Notes: generated from the letters alone by a model not told the origin. A stretch of DNA of 64,000 nucleotides from Tiliqua scincoides (GCF_035046505.1 NC_089822.1:100572659-100636658); one strand, 5' to 3'. Shown: positions 22,490 through 35,129, counted from the stretch's first letter. Made by a program: numbers and translations.

Positions 22490-23794
22490 AATAATTACCT
22501 GTCCGTCTTGAACCTCCCATTTCTGGGCAAGGTGGTCAAGTGGGTGGTGGGTTCTCAGCCCCAGAGGGTCCTGGATGGAACAGATTATCTGGACCCTCTT
22601 TCCATCAAGCTTCAGAATGGGATTCAGGACAGAGGCAACCTTGGTTGTCTTGGTGGATAACTAACACTGGGGACTAGTCAGGGGAGTGCATCTCTGCGGG
22701 TCTTGCTGGACCTCTCAGTGGCTTTCAACACTGATGATCACTGTGGCCTTCTGGGCTTAATTGGCTAAGTTGGAGGTTGAGGGCATCTTTTTATGATAGT
22801 TTTACTCCTTCTTGGTCTATAGGTGGAGGACAAAGACTCTCACCTTTGGGGTGTGGGATGCCACAGGGTTCAATTTTGTTCCTCATGCTTTTTAATATCT
22901 ACATGAAATCACTGGGAGACCTGGGAATCTGAAGTAGGGTGCCATCAGTATTCTGATGACCAGATATTGATCCACCAGATATTGGGGTGGCTATTGAGGT
23001 CCTGGATCACTGCCTGGATGAGGGTGAACAAACTGAGATTAAAACCGAAGAAGACTGAAGTTCTCCTGGTTCTGACTCCACAATGTGGGCACTAAATGAT
23101 CTTCTGAAACCTTCTGAAAGATCGAGGCTGCAGCTTGGGGTTTCTCCTGGATTCACTGCTGCTCTTGGATGTCTAAGTGTCAGCTGTGGCCAAGGGGTCC
23201 TACTTACAGCTGCTGCACCTACTGTATCAATTGTATCTGCATCAATCAGACCTGGCCATGGTGGTCTATACCATGGTTACACTGAGGGTAGGCTACTGTA
23301 ATGAGCTCTATGTGGGCTGCCATTGAAGACAGTTCAGAACTTGCAGCTAGTGCAGAATGTAGTGGCTCATGTCGTTGCTGGAAGTTGGTGAAATGTGACT
23401 GTGTTGGACCACTGCTTCAGCAGCTGCATTGGTTTCTGGTTTGTTTCTGGCCCTAATTCAAGGTACTTGTTTTGACCCTTGTTTTAAAGGGTTAGGGTCC
23501 TTTTATGGCTTTGGACCAGTGTATTTGAAAGACTGCCTTTTCCATATAATTTGGCCCGTTCTCTCTGGTCATCAGAGAGTGGCCTTTTGGATATGCCACC
23601 TCTGGCAGAGGTTAGGGGGGTGGCAGCTAGAAATAGGGCCTTCTCAGTAGTGGCACCTGTCCTATGGAATTCCCTCCCCTTTGATTTAAGAAGCATGACA
23701 CCATGGCCTAAAGATGTCAGCAAGGTGTTGTTAGTGTCCATATTTGCTGACTTTTACTATTTATTGATTTATTCATTGTTGCAGCACTTGATTG

Positions 23795-23828
<34 letters not shown>

Positions 23829-23925
23829 TTATATTATATGTGTTATTGTATGTCACTTTGGGTGCTCTTTCAGGAGAAAAGTGGGATACAAAACAAATAT
23901 ATAAATAAACAAACAAATAGTTCAT
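22490..23925 (+). mobile_element. decayed L2/CR1-group LINE, 3' half
   Basis: Plus-strand text translates in broken frames to reverse-transcriptase-like WGVGCHRVQFCSSCFLI (compare [17 protein letters not shown]). Near the end is the C-terminal motif ARNRAFSVVAPVLWNSLPF typical of L2-like ORF2. The 3' tail GTCACTTTGGGTGCTCTTTC, then GGGATACAAAACAAATAT and AAATAAACAAACAAA is the usual end. A (TG)n tract sits between ORF and tail. Many breaks mark an old copy. Confidence 0.75.
23797..23827. repeat. (TG)n microsatellite
   Basis: About 15 TG units inside the 3' untranslated part of the L2-like LINE. Confidence 0.95.
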
Positions 23926-24070
23926 ATGGAGGTTGCCCCTCCTCATTTAATCCTCACAAGACTGTGGTATCTTTCAGGACAGGCTGAGTGACAATGGCAA
24001 AAAGCAAGGTCAGAAGAGAAAGAAACGAAGAAATGTCACATGCTAGGGAAGCAAAATGTGAAGCAAATGA

Positions 24071-24557
24071 GGGTCCAATCCTAAAGGCCTTTAGTGCTGG
24101 TGCTGGGTTCATAAACGTGCTGTAAAGCATGTTTACAGCATCCTCAGAGGAAGGAGTGCTGGCACCAGACCAGCGCCAGTTGGTGCTGGGCCCAGCACTG
24201 GAAGGATGCCATCCAGAAGAAGGTAAGAGCTTTGGGTGGTAGTATGGGCTTTTGGGTAGAGGGGAGATGTTCTTGGGTGGGGGAAAGGCAGGGGAGGAAT
24301 AAGCCCGGGAGTGGGGTGGGACCAACGGAGCCCTGCTCCCCCAGATCCTATCTTTCAGCCTGACACGGAGGTTCTCTTGTCTACGGTGGCAAAATAGCTG
24401 GGGCAGAAAGCTCCATTGTGGGGCCTGGGGCTTTCCTTGGTGGAAGGGGATGAAACCAAGGAGACCTCCAGTGGCTTCCCAGCTCCTGTGGGATAGAGCA
24501 GTCACCATTTTGGTGCTGCTGTTTCTCTGGGTGCTGGGATTCATAGGATTGGGCTGC
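24071..24557. repeat. GC-rich MITE-like copy, (G)GGNCCAATCCTA family
   Basis: GGGTCCAATCCTAAAGG at the left is inverted at the right (ATAGGATTGGGCTGCCC). Internal AAACGTGCTGTAAAGCATGT and a GACACGGAGG/GGGGCTTTCC block are shared with 34334 and 36938. Confidence 0.7.
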
Positions 24558-24603
24558 CCGCTCATTTAACTACGAAACCAAAATGTGAGGTATATTCCCC
24601 TAT

Positions 24604-24640
24604 CCTTCCTTCCTTCCTTCCTTCCTTCCTTCCTTCTTCT
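24604..24640. repeat. (CTTC)n microsatellite
   Basis: About eight to nine CTTC units. Confidence 0.95.
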
Positions 24641-25283
24641 TCCAAAACCTTATAAGGAATTTCAAGGGAAGTGAAAACAGTCCTTATCATTGCTCGTGGT
24701 GTGGGTTGCACATCCTTGTCACTAAATTGCAGCTAATGCAAAGGGCCCTTCAGCACTGCTGAAGCATTGCTTTTCTGCAATTAAAATGCTAATTCCATGA
24801 GCCACTGAATATATTTCTTTAGTATTTGTTGGAGTTTTCACATGCAAATCTGCATTTGATTTGCAGTTTGGCCCATCGTGCACCTGTTGTTGCATTTGTA
24901 ATGATACCAATAAGAGAGAAATCCCGGTGACCATTGCTTCCACACCGGTCATGTTCTCTGAAACAGGCATCTCTTATTATGCAGAAAACACTGTTCTTAA
25001 ATGATTGCCTCTTAATATTTTCCCAGTTGCCCTCTTGTCTATTTAAAGACCTAATCTGTGACAATTTTTCTGATCTTGCTTGCTTCAACGCTAGAACCCC
25101 TTTGTGCTGGGGAGGCATTGCTTTTTTTTGCAGTCAGCTGAAAGTGGAATTCAAAAGGTGTTTCCACTCAGGGCTTGGTGTAGCGTGACATTCCCATAAT
25201 AATCCTGCAGTGTCCCTCCACATAAGCAAGACCCCACTCTATTTTAACCTCAGAAGGAAGCCTCATTCAGCAAAAGCCCCACT

Positions 25284-25604
25284 CAGTGTCGTCGCTACGG
25301 TTTGCATCACCCGGTATGGGAGGCCAGCGCAACACTCCCATGATGGACCTCCTCCCAACACCCCAGGCGGTGGAAGAGGTGATGCACCATTACACCACCC
25401 CAGCGGGTTTTCAGCTATAACTTTGGATAGAATGCAGTTTATTTCATTGCATTCTGCATGAAATTACGCATCAGATGATATATAATATGATGGTATTATT
25501 AAAAAATACTAACATTTAAAATTTTTTGACCAGTAGTGGTGTCACCCCTATGTGCATCACTCAGTGCGGCCCACACCCCCTGCAGCCCCCTAGCAACACC
25601 ACTG
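25284..25604. mobile_element. hAT-type MITE (CAGTGTCGTCGCTACGG / CTAGCAACACCACTG)
   Basis: Complete 321-bp copy with perfect 8-bp target duplication GCCCCACT (25276-25283 and 25605-25612). A shorter relative is at 30982 and an interrupted one at 20542. Confidence 0.9.
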
Positions 25605-26332
25605 GCCCCACTGCTCCCTGAAATTGTCCCTTGTGTTAATAGCTTCCTTCTTTTTCTTCTAAAAACAGCAGCTTAGTTCTTTCTTGTAAACCTGATGTGG
25701 CTGTGGCATTTCTTGGCTGGCCTTTAATTAGTTAATTCCTGTTCCCTGCAGAGCTGCATTGCTGCTTTCCTCATGAAGCCAGAGGCCATTGCTCATTCAT
25801 TCATTCAATTTTTTTAAACAGAACAATTTTGCAACTGGGATAATCAATACCATATCAATGAATTATGAGTCCATATATAAGTCTGACCTCTAGATGGCAG
25901 CAGAGTACAGACTGAGGAGTTATTTGAATCAGAGGTAAAAATCTTCATCCCCCCCAGAGGCAGCCAAAACAGTCATTTGCCTATGTGACGTAGGTCTTAC
26001 TAGTGGTATGAAGGCCTCTCAAAAGAGAGAGATCTTTAAAGCCCCCAAATACACTGAATGTGATCACAAGACTCAGTTTCCTAATAGACATCTTGATACA
26101 GGATACAGATGCAGGAAACTGGGGATGTGATGGATAAGCAATGTGTATATTTTTGTCTCATTATAAATGACAAGCACAAAACAGTTTGGATGTGCTGAAG
26201 CAATGAAACTATAAGTATGTTCTTAAATCAGGGGTGATTCAGGAGCTTCCTGCTTCCTATTAGTGTTCTGGCTGTGTCCCTCTAGCATTCAGGCTGCCTC
26301 CCTGCTTGTTGTGTTCCCTTCTAGTGTTCTGT

Positions 26333-26762
26333 AAAATAATAATAATAATAAATAACTAGGTATTTATATACCACCTTTCGGTCATCTGATTACTCCTCTG
26401 ACTTTATTTAAGGTGGTTTACATAGGCAGGAATTTCTAAATCCCTCAAGGGGATTTTTACAATCATAGAGGTTCTCTCTTTCAAGAACCAACAACATTTC
26501 AGAATGGATCTTCCTGGTTTGGTCTCACTTCTGGCCTCTGGTTCTCCCACGCAGGCTGACAAGCAGCCCCATCTCTCACATGGAGGGCAGCCAAGAGCTC
26601 ATACCAAGAGCAGGTGGAATCACCCAGCTCGGCTTGTCAGCTGCTTCAAGGTCTCGCCGTTCTCAGCCGTTCAGGAAGCTGCCAGTGTCCTCGAACTGGC
26701 GACCTTCTGATGTTATCTTCAGGCTAATGGAGACTCTACCCTCTAGACCAGACCTCCTCCCC
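26333..26762 (-). mobile_element. tRNA-derived SINE with (AAT)n tail
   Basis: Read on the minus strand, the 5' head carries A box TGGTCTAGAGG and B box-like CAGTTCGAGGAC. The body follows and the element ends in an ATT/AAT repeat at the left border. The 3' part (GTGGTATATAAATACC) resembles LINE tails, as SINEs commonly borrow. Sauria-type SINE is likely. Confidence 0.75.
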
Positions 26763-27592
26763 TGCCCAGACCTAAAAGCAAGAAACATGCTTGCTTAGTC
26801 CCAAGGTAAAGAAGAAAAAAGAAGGTAATGGGTGCAGGGGGACATGGAGAACTGTGGATAACTGGATCCACGAATATTTGGGGGGGAGGCACCTGTACCA
26901 TGTGGAAAGCGAAGGAGGCCATAAAGGTTAGAGTGCATCTTCACAGCCAGAGCCGGCAATGGGAAGTTTTTGTGGGGAAATGAGGACCAACCAGGACACA
27001 AAGAAGGGATTATGTGTTGCTCAGGTCAGACTGCTTTTAAGAGCAATCAGAAACCAGAGAAGGGGTGAAGAAACTGGAGATGTTTAACCAGTAGAAGTTT
27101 AAAAATTCAACCAGTTTTCCTAAAATTTGAACTAGTTTTCGTGCAAGGACAGCTTTACATGAAGCAACATACATAGCAACCATCTCAGTTGGCAGATTTT
27201 GGGCATGGATAGGAATGGCAGACTGGGAGATGGACAGAGATGACTTGCAGGGTATATAGTCCCATCAAGGATGTTTCTGATATGCCTCCAGTAGAATGAA
27301 TGGGAGTTGAGCAGAAGCAATGAAGGGTGTTCGAAAGGAAAGTTCCAACCAAGCAGATTTTATTATAACTCATTTTATATTTTGACAAGTCATTTGCTTA
27401 GCTTTCCTAACAAACATAAAAATGCATTATGGAAAGCAATATGAAAAATGGGAAATAAGATCCTTCTTCAGTTTGCATCTCTGTGGCAGGGTTGGACTCG
27501 GGCAATTAGCAAGGTAAAAATTATTCAAGGCAGTTAAAAACATTTGGACTGCCAGGAGGAAAAAAAAAAGATAACTGAATGACAGTGTAGAT

Positions 27593-29063
27593 CAGGGGTG
27601 TCCAAACATTTTGGCAGGAGTGCCACATCATCTCTCTGACACTGTGTTGGGGGCCGGGAAGAACATAAGAACATAAGAACAGCCCCACTGGATCAGGCCA
27701 TAGGCCCATCTAGTCCAGCTTCCTGTATCTCACAGCGGCCCACCAAATGCCCCAGGGAGCACACCAGATAACAAGAGACCTCATCCTGGTGCCCTCCCTT
27801 GCACCTGGCATTCTGATGTAACCCATTTCTAAAATCAGGAGGTTGCATATACATATCATGACTTGTAACTTGTAATGGGTTTTTCCTCTAATCCCCTTTT
27901 AAAGGCATCCAGGCCAGATGCCATCACCACATCCTGTGGCAAGGAGTTCCACAGACTGACCACATGCTGAGTAAAGAAATATTTTCTTTTGTCTGTCCTA
28001 ACTCTCCCAACACTCAATTTCAGTGGATGTCCCCTGGTTCTGGTGTTATTTGAGAGTGTAAAGAGCATCTCTCTATCCACTTTATCCTTCCCATGCATAA
28101 TTTTGTATGTCTCAATCATGTCCCCCCCGATGCGCCTATTTTCTAGGCTGAAGAGGCCCAAACACCGTAGCCTTTCCTCGTGAGGAAGGTACCCCAGCCT
28201 AGTAATCATCTTAGTCGCTCTCTTTTGCACCTTTTCCATTTCCACTATATCCTTTTTGAGATGTGGTGACCAGAATTGGACGCAATACTCCAGGTGTGGC
28301 CTTACCATCGATTTGTACAATGGCATTATAATACTAGCTGTTTTGTTCTCAATAACCTTTCTAATGATCCCAAGCATAGAATTGGCCTTCTTTACTGCCA
28401 CTGAAAATTGGGTTGACACTTTCATCGAGCTGCCCCCACCACCCCAAGATCTCTCTCCCGATCTGTCACAGACAGCTCAGAACCGATCAGCCTATATGTG
28501 AAGTTTTGATTTTTTGCCCCAATGTGCATGACTTTACACTTACTTACATTGAAACACACCTGCCATTTTGCTGCCCGTTCTGCCAGGAGAGATCCTTCTG
28601 GAGCTCCTCACAATCACTTCTGGTCTTCACTACTCAGAAAAGTTTTGTGTTTTGGTGAAATTTTGGTGAAATTGAAGAAAAATAATTAATTTACATTTCA
28701 AATTTGAATAAATTTACATAAGTGAATTTATTAGAGATGGAACTTATATGAATGAATGAAGGTCATGTAGTAGCTCAAGGCCTATAAAATGCCTTGCACA
28801 AAGCAAGGCCAGCCTTTCCTTCACTGCCACTGCTGCATCACAGATGTGAAACAGCAAGTAGTGGAGGGAGCCCTCGTCCCACAGCTCAGGTGAGAGGTAA
28901 AACAGTCATCTTCATGCTGAGAGCAGTTGCATCTGGCCAGCACGGGTTCCAGCAAGTCTCTGGAGGGCCAGAGGCTCATTGGAGACTGGGGGCTCCCCAT
29001 GGACTGAATGGAGAGCTCCCGAGGGCCGCAAGTGGCCCCTGGGCCAGGGTTTCGGCATCCCTG
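27593..29063. mobile_element. hAT-type element split by a CR1 insertion
   Basis: Ends CAGGGGTGTCCAAA and TTTCGGCATCCCTG are flanked by the perfect 8-bp repeat GTGTAGAT (27585-27592 and 29064-29071). Without the CR1 it would be about 480 bp, close to the copies at 1681 and 55082 but in opposite orientation. Confidence 0.9.
27661..28650 (-). mobile_element. 5'-truncated CR1 LINE inside a hAT element
   Basis: One minus-strand ORF (28425-27856, 189 codons) covers the C-terminal part of ORF2: ANSMLGIIRK, LYKSMVRPHLEYC, VQKRATKMI, then RMLFTL-type and KYFFTQHVV motifs. The 3' end is GGGCTGTTCTTATGTTCTTA. The catalytic reverse-transcriptase core and the endonuclease are absent, so it cannot move. 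Confidence 0.95.
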
Positions 29064-29071
29064 GTGTAGAT

Positions 29072-30970
29072 GATACAAAATGGTCTGCACACTACAGGGA
29101 AAATATCAAACATTACATTCTAATTAATGATTACTACTCTGAAAAGAAATTATGGAATAATTTGGAGTGCCTTCCTGGAAATGTCAGTGCAATACATCAA
29201 AGTTATCAACAAGGCCAAATAATATTTCTTATTAGAGAAAGTCTTGAATAAATACATAATTTCCATCACTCAATGATGTGAGCATCTCTTGAGTCCTGGG
29301 CCTGGTGTCATTCATGACTCCTTGGAAAATGTGTAATAGTATCCCGAGGATACAGAAATGGGTAACAAAAATTGTCAGCATTATGAGGTATCTTCCCTGG
29401 CTGAGAAGGCACCCCCCTTCATTATACTACTGATTACTAAACTATTATGGCAGTTAGGGGGTTAAGCAAATTGTGGGATTTCATGCCTTAAAGTGAATTA
29501 CTTTTAATGTTTAAATTCACGTGAATATAGGAATTTCACAGATGATCTTCTGGGACATTAAAAGGCATTTAGTGGGTAACTGACTATGGCACAGGTCAAG
29601 TACAAATCAGAGAACAGATGTTCTTTTTTAAGTTGTTTACAAGGCACTTCAGTTCTCAGACATTTTACATTGAGTAATTATTGTGATCCTTTATGTTGCG
29701 CTATCCACTTACATGACAATATATATGACATTTGTAAATATCCCTGACAAACAGGTCCAAAGAAGCTTACAACTGAAATTGAGTTGCGGTTTGTCCTGTA
29801 TTTGTTTCTATTAAATTCAGCCTGTAACGTGCAAGTATAGATACATGTTTCTCAAGCTTGGTGAGTTTCCACTAGGAGGGGGGCATTCTCAGTCGTGGTA
29901 TCGGTTTTGTGGAGTGCTTCCCCCAGGGATGCTCATGTGGCCAACCTGGTCTTACACTACATGTTTGTAGAAGGATCTCCTCTGCCTTATGTTAAATTTG
30001 CAGCACAATCCTATGCACGTCTACTCAGAAGTTAGTTTCACTGATTTAAATAGGACTTATGCCTAGGTAAGTGTGTATAGGATTGCAGCCTCATTTACTC
30101 AGCAACCACTTGTCTTCCACTGATTTAAAAGTTAGAGAGGTGTCTGCTCTCGTTAAAGAAAACATAATGGAGAAACATAAATGTTCTAGGTTCCTAAAAC
30201 AGATTATCAATATAAATTAAAAAATATTGCTTGGCAGCTGTAAAATGTGAAATATTAGGCCCTATGCAGCAGTGTGTCTTACTGTTCATCCACTCCACAC
30301 TCTGAAATTTAATGTATAGAGTTCTGGGGAGAAGCTAACCAAAGAGAGTGGTGATTCTCAAAATTTGCATTCACAAAGTGTGAACAAGGCACCCCTTAAA
30401 GGCAAAGTTACTGACAAAGTGTGGGACTGCAGTCAGCCCATCATCGGTGTGGCCAATTCTGTGCTCTTTGGCCCTGTCATATGTGGAAGCAATAAAATGA
30501 TACAGATATGAGAAAAGTACATGCTTTTGATAATGAGAATTATTGGCCAAGTTCCAGTTCCTCTCTGTGAAATGGACCTGGCATAAACCAAGAAGAAGAA
30601 AGAATTCTTAAAAAAGAAAAAGGGAAAAAAAAACCTCATGGTATATGATGAAGGTCCTGTTTTGTTTTTTTCTCCCTGGGTTTTATTTGGGGGTGGGGTG
30701 GGGTATTTTCTTCTTCTTTTTGGATCCCTGCAGTTCCTCTGTAGTAAGTAGCTAGGATAGGAACTGTATTTTCTAGCAAGTCTTGTTCAGGGAATTAGTT
30801 TTCTTTTTGTTTTTGTTTTTCCACTCCAAGCCAGCTTGCAAACTTCCCTGGGTAGTGGCGACACTTGTGGGAGGTGGGGGATGGGGGACAATTGGTAGCT
30901 TTGTTCTTGAGTAGCACCCTATCTCCATCTGCTGGGTTACTATGGGTTACTGTATCCATTTCATCAAGCT
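29072..30970. other. intergenic; one palindromic repeat and a LINE-like scrap
   Basis: At 30003-30093 GCACAATCCTATGCACGTCT pairs with GTGTATAGGATTGCAGCC, the common sauropsid palindromic repeat built around TCTACTCAGAAG. At about 29870-29990 a decayed L2-like 3' ORF scrap is possible (FSVVVSVLW, compare FSVVAPVLW). Nothing else recognised. Confidence 0.45.
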
Positions 30971-30981
30971 TTGCTCTGTGT

Positions 30982-31150
30982 CAGTGCATCACTAGGGTGT
31001 CTGTCACCTGGAGTGGGAGGCCAGGGTGTCACCCCCATGATGGACCTCCTCCCATGCAGTGGGTGGGGCAATGCCCTGGGTATTGGGCAAGGTGATGCAC
31101 TCCCCATGTGCGTCACCTGGTGTGGCCCACACCACCAGGTGACACCACTG
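30982..31150. mobile_element. short hAT-type MITE, relative of 25284
   Basis: Starts CAGTGCATCACTAGGGTGTC and ends CAGGTGACACCACTG. Flanks CTCTGTGT and GTCTGTGT match at 7 of 8 bases. It shares CCCCATGATGGACCTCCTCC with 25284. Confidence 0.85.
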
Positions 31151-31911
31151 GTCTGTGTCCAACTAGCAGAGTCAAGCATTTTCCATCAGGCTGCTTGTAC
31201 GTTTTCTGTTCTTTCCCCTTTCTATTTAATTTCTTTGCTTTTTGGACATTTAATAAAGTAGTTACTGTTTGACTCTTTGCCTGCCTAGTCCATATTTACG
31301 GGTAATTCAGCCAATTGTCATATCTCTTTGGCTGGCAGACTTGACTGTAGGTGATTTTTAATAAGAACCCCTGGGGTTCAGTGCTCTTCTGGAAGGGGTT
31401 TTCCCCAGATGTCTCCCCCCCCCCGTAGTAATTAAAAATTATCAAGGTTCTCCCCTGATCAGCTGCTCATCCAGTAAAGGAAAACCAAGAAGGGTGTGTG
31501 TGCATGCTAACCACTAGGCACTACTCCCCTTGATCAGATTGTCTTCTCCTGGGTCTCTTCCCTGACATGGTCTAAAGAGGAGTTTTTGTCAGTAGGTTTC
31601 ACCATGTTGTCTCATTCTGTGCCCTTAGAATGCCGTGATCTCAAGGTCATTCTTCATGGAAAATTTGAAACTAAGGGTGTTAATAATAACATCATCACAT
31701 GGCTCTTTTTGCTGACTATACTGAAATAGTAGATGTAATGAAGGTATATGAAAATAGGTGAAGAACTGTATCTAGAAGACAGATTTTGCACGTGCATCCC
31801 AGGTGCCACTTAGAGAAACAGTAACCAGAGAACTCGGTACATTTGCATTGATTAATTTATGATTTTCAGTCAATTTAAAGGGTATCTTTGACTCTTTCAA
31901 GTAGGAACCAG

Positions 31912-32940
31912 ATGACACAAAGTTCCAGCAGGACAGACATCACCACTGTGAGATCCACAATGCCGGAAAGCCGGCCAAATCTACACAATCCATTCAACAT
32001 TTTCTACTTAACTACTGCAGGAATCCTCTATCTCTTGGTCATCATCACCAATGGACTTATTGTTGTGGTGAATCTTGCTGATTGGACTAAAGTCAGAAGT
32101 CTGATGCCCAAAGATGAAATTGTGACCAGCCTGGGGCTGTCCAACATTTGCTTCTCCACTGCAATAACTTTGGACTACTTCACCTCCCTCATCTGGAAGG
32201 AGTTCTACCGACATTTTTACTGTATGCAAATAGTCATGTTTAGCCTCGATATTGCCACGAGTTTTTCAAGCTTCTGGTTCATGGCCTGGCTGACCGTCTT
32301 CTATTGCATGAAGATCGTTGACTTCAAGCAGCCATTTTTGCTCAAGGTGAAGCTCAGATTTTCTGGCCTCATCCGTTGGCTCCTCCTTGGCTCTGTGCTT
32401 GTTTCTGTGGGAGCAACTCTCTTGGTTACGTGGGCTGTTAGAACAGCATCGCATGTGAAGTTGCACATGGAGCTGACCAATCAAACAGACGACCTTTCCT
32501 CTGACTTTAACCTCACTCTGAACATCAAGAAGGACAAAATCACCCTTGTTCACATGGCCTTGTCCTATAGACTTCTCTTAATTATCCTGGGCTGCTCTGC
32601 TCCCCTGGTGGTGGTGATTTTCTCTTCCATCCCAGTTCTCAAGTCTCTTTTCACGCATGCCCAAAATCTGGGACAGAACTTGTCTCTTTTCCACAATCCT
32701 CGCCTGGAGGTTCATCTCAATGCAGCCAAGGCAGTGCTGTCTCTTCTTCTAAGTTACTGCTCCTCATACATTTGTGAGATTTTAATTAGAGCTGAACTGT
32801 TTCCCAACTGGACTTATCAGTATTTTCTGTGCCTGACAGCAATGCTTGTGACCATTGTGGTGCAAGGGTCTGTCCTCATCCTAAGTAATCCAAAACTGAA
32901 GCAATCCGCTGCACAAGTTCTTCCCTTTTTGTCGCAGTAA
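31912..32940 (+). CDS. TAS2R: bitter taste receptor, TAS2R family, single exon
   Basis: Intact 342-codon frame for a seven-helix type 2 taste receptor, a plasma-membrane GPCR that in vertebrates senses bitter compounds through gustducin-type G proteins. TM1 is AGILYLLVIITNGLIVV, TM2 begins after MPKDEIV, and TM3 holds the family signature FWFMAWLTVFYCMKIVDFKQ. A long second extracellular loop has Asn-X-Thr sites (NQT, NLT). TM6 starts RLEVHLNAAKAVLSLLLSY and TM7 ends with the signature LILSNPKLKQ. The first ATG is 31912, but the in-frame ATG at 31960 (MPESRPNL, 326 codons) gives the short N-terminus typical of the family and may be the true start. Position between CLEC5A and MOXD2 equals that of human TAS2R38, and the RLEVHLNAAK stretch resembles its SLEAHIKALK. 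Orthology is inferred from that. Confidence 0.95.
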   Translation: MTQSSSRTDITTVRSTMPESRPNLHNPFNIFYLTTAGILYLLVIITNGLIVVVNLADWTKVRSLMPKDEIVTSLGLSNICFSTAITLDYFTSLIWKEFYRHFYCMQIVMFSLDIATSFSSFWFMAWLTVFYCMKIVDFKQPFLLKVKLRFSGLIRWLLLGSVLVSVGATLLVTWAVRTASHVKLHMELTNQTDDLSSDFNLTLNIKKDKITLVHMALSYRLLLIILGCSAPLVVVIFSSIPVLKSLFTHAQNLGQNLSLFHNPRLEVHLNAAKAVLSLLLSYCSSYICEILIRAELFPNWTYQYFLCLTAMLVTIVVQGSVLILSNPKLKQSAAQVLPFLSQ

Positions 32941-33621
32941 CCCAAACCAGCAGAAGTCCCATGGTGTCACAGGAATTTTTGGGTGAAGACAGATGGAATA
33001 CCTGCAGTACAACAGGGCTGTACAGAAACATGCTCATATTCAGTACAGCGATGGTATAACCTAGAATACTGCCCGATGCTGCCTTGAATCTGCTGCCTCT
33101 TCATAATCCCCCCCCAAAGCAGCCATTTTCTGTACTTGTTGCACTCTTTCCGTAACTCAAAATTCAACGGCTTGCAGCAAGGTGTCTTGTTTTGAGAGCT
33201 TTACGATAAACGCACCTGATATTTGCCTGGTTTGCAAATTCAAAACCTGTTGTCCTGCTGTGAGTGTGTATGAATCGCATCGTGACAATTCAATCAGTTG
33301 CACTGTACTCGTGAGTCCTCATATAGCACAGCTTCTAGTATCTGGGATGAGGCAGGCAATAATGTGCGTTGCAGGTTTTTCTCACCGAAATTTCACCTCC
33401 AGTTTTTAAAATGTTGTTTTGATAGTAAAAACGGTGGCACTCAGGGAAAAGAACAGCCAAAGTTACGGTTGTCCATTCTGAGATAAGTTAAGCCTGGAGA
33501 TTTTTTTTCCCAACATGATGAAATGTCATTAAGTCAGGAAGGCGCTGTCCAAATCTCTTGGATTGGTTCTGGCAGTCACAAGCAGAGTGATGCTGAGTCC
33601 CAAAGACTCCAAGCCAATCCT

Positions 33622-33659
<38 letters not shown>

Positions 33660-34333
33660 TGGGGGGGGGTTGGCAACTTTATCCAAAGCATATGGGCATA
33701 TACACTAAATGGACTCAGCTATTGTTTAGGAATGTGTGTTAAGTTAAACATGAAAGCCATATGCGTTTGTATACGGTATATGTATATGAAGATTTTATCT
33801 TCCAAGCAATATACTATCATCATCATCATCATTGCCAGCGGTGTCACAGTCCACCAGATGTTTGGAGTGGGATTTTTGAGTATTCATTAGTTCAAACTCT
33901 ACACAAGAGTTTAAGATCTGCTCAGTTATCACTGTAGTGTTTGGTGTTGCTTGTAGGGTAGCTTGTTCCAGTTGTTCCGCTATTAACTTGTCGATACCTG
34001 TATTAGCCAGATATTTTTGAAGGGTTAGATCTCCCTAAATCCAAATTGCACTTCAAAGCAAGTCATTTCAACCCACTGTAATAGGGGTTGGGTGGGAGGA
34101 GAGGCCAGTCGGATGCTAATTCAGAGGGATCGCAATACATTTGGTGAAACCATCTGCTAATATTAGGTAATAGGATTTTTATTGTCGCAGATAGTTAGGG
34201 ATGCAAGTGGTTAAATTCTCAATAATTATTGGTCTGTATCTAACCCTTATCTCACCCATACGCAGAGACACACAACTTGCCTTCTTTCCTAAGGGACAAA
34301 AATGCCTCTAGCTATCATTGTTTCACAACTTAC
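32941..34333. other. region 3' of the taste receptor gene; only simple repeats seen
   Basis: No second receptor or exon. It holds the (TG)n tract at 33623 and a short (ATC)n run near 33812. Confidence 0.45.
33623..33658. repeat. (TG)n microsatellite
   Basis: About 17 units followed by a G-rich run. Confidence 0.95.
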
Positions 34334-34926
34334 AGCCCAATCCTGAGCTGCCCAGCACGCGGGGCTGCAACGGTGCTGAAAATGGCTGCCGCTGCATCCT
34401 GCGCACTCCAGGCAGCTGCCGCTGGCTCCTCGGAAGAAAGAGGCTTTCATCCCCTTCCCCTGGGTAAAGTCAGTACCCCCACAATGGGGTTACCCGATTC
34501 TCGTACATCAACTCAAAGGTTGGCACAGAATCAAGAGCCACTGTGTTGGGCAGTCAGCCTGACACGGAGGCTTTGATTCTGGTGGAATGAAGCTCCACCA
34601 GTCCCATCTCCCTCCCACCCTGTGCCTCCCTCCCTCTGCGCCCTCCCTAGAATGCCTCCTCTCTGCCCTCCCTCCATCTGCCTGCTCCCTGGAATGCCTC
34701 CTCTCCGCCTCCCCCAACACCTCCACCTCCCTCTCCGCTGCTTGGCAGTTTGGGCGACTGCCAAGCAGCGGAGCTCTGGCGCTTGCCTGGCACTCACCCA
34801 GCGCTGGCTGGTGCTGGGCTAACACCAGCGAAGCACCAGCACTAGGGCCCACAAACGTGCCTTGCAGCATGTTTGCGACAGCGTGTACTGGCGGTGAGCC
34901 AATGTGCACTGCTTAGGATTGGGCCC
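34334..34926. repeat. GC-rich MITE-like copy, GCCCAATCCT termini
   Basis: AGCCCAATCCTGAGCTGCCC at the left, ACTGCTTAGGATTGGGCCCT at the right. Internal CCACAAACGTGCCTTGCAGC and AGCCTGACACGGAGG are shared with 24071. Confidence 0.7.
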
Positions 34927-35129
34927 TTAGACAAAGAGCACAAGAGGAAAGAATTAGTGTATTGATCTTGCTTTCCTCTATGTGTGTTCATTGTAATATG
35001 TGAGAAATAATCTATCGGTAGGTAACAAGAAACATCTTAAAGACCAAACCTTAATGCTGCTGTTCTGAAAACTGTAGCACTGCTGTAGGTAGAAGAGCAT
35101 TTTAAAATCACTTCAGAAGTAATTGCATT

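Noticed and set aside
34508-34909. long GC-rich ORFs in both strands around 34.5-37.6 kb
   Set aside because: They lie within GC-rich MITE-like repeats, are low complexity and open on both strands, so they are not host genes.
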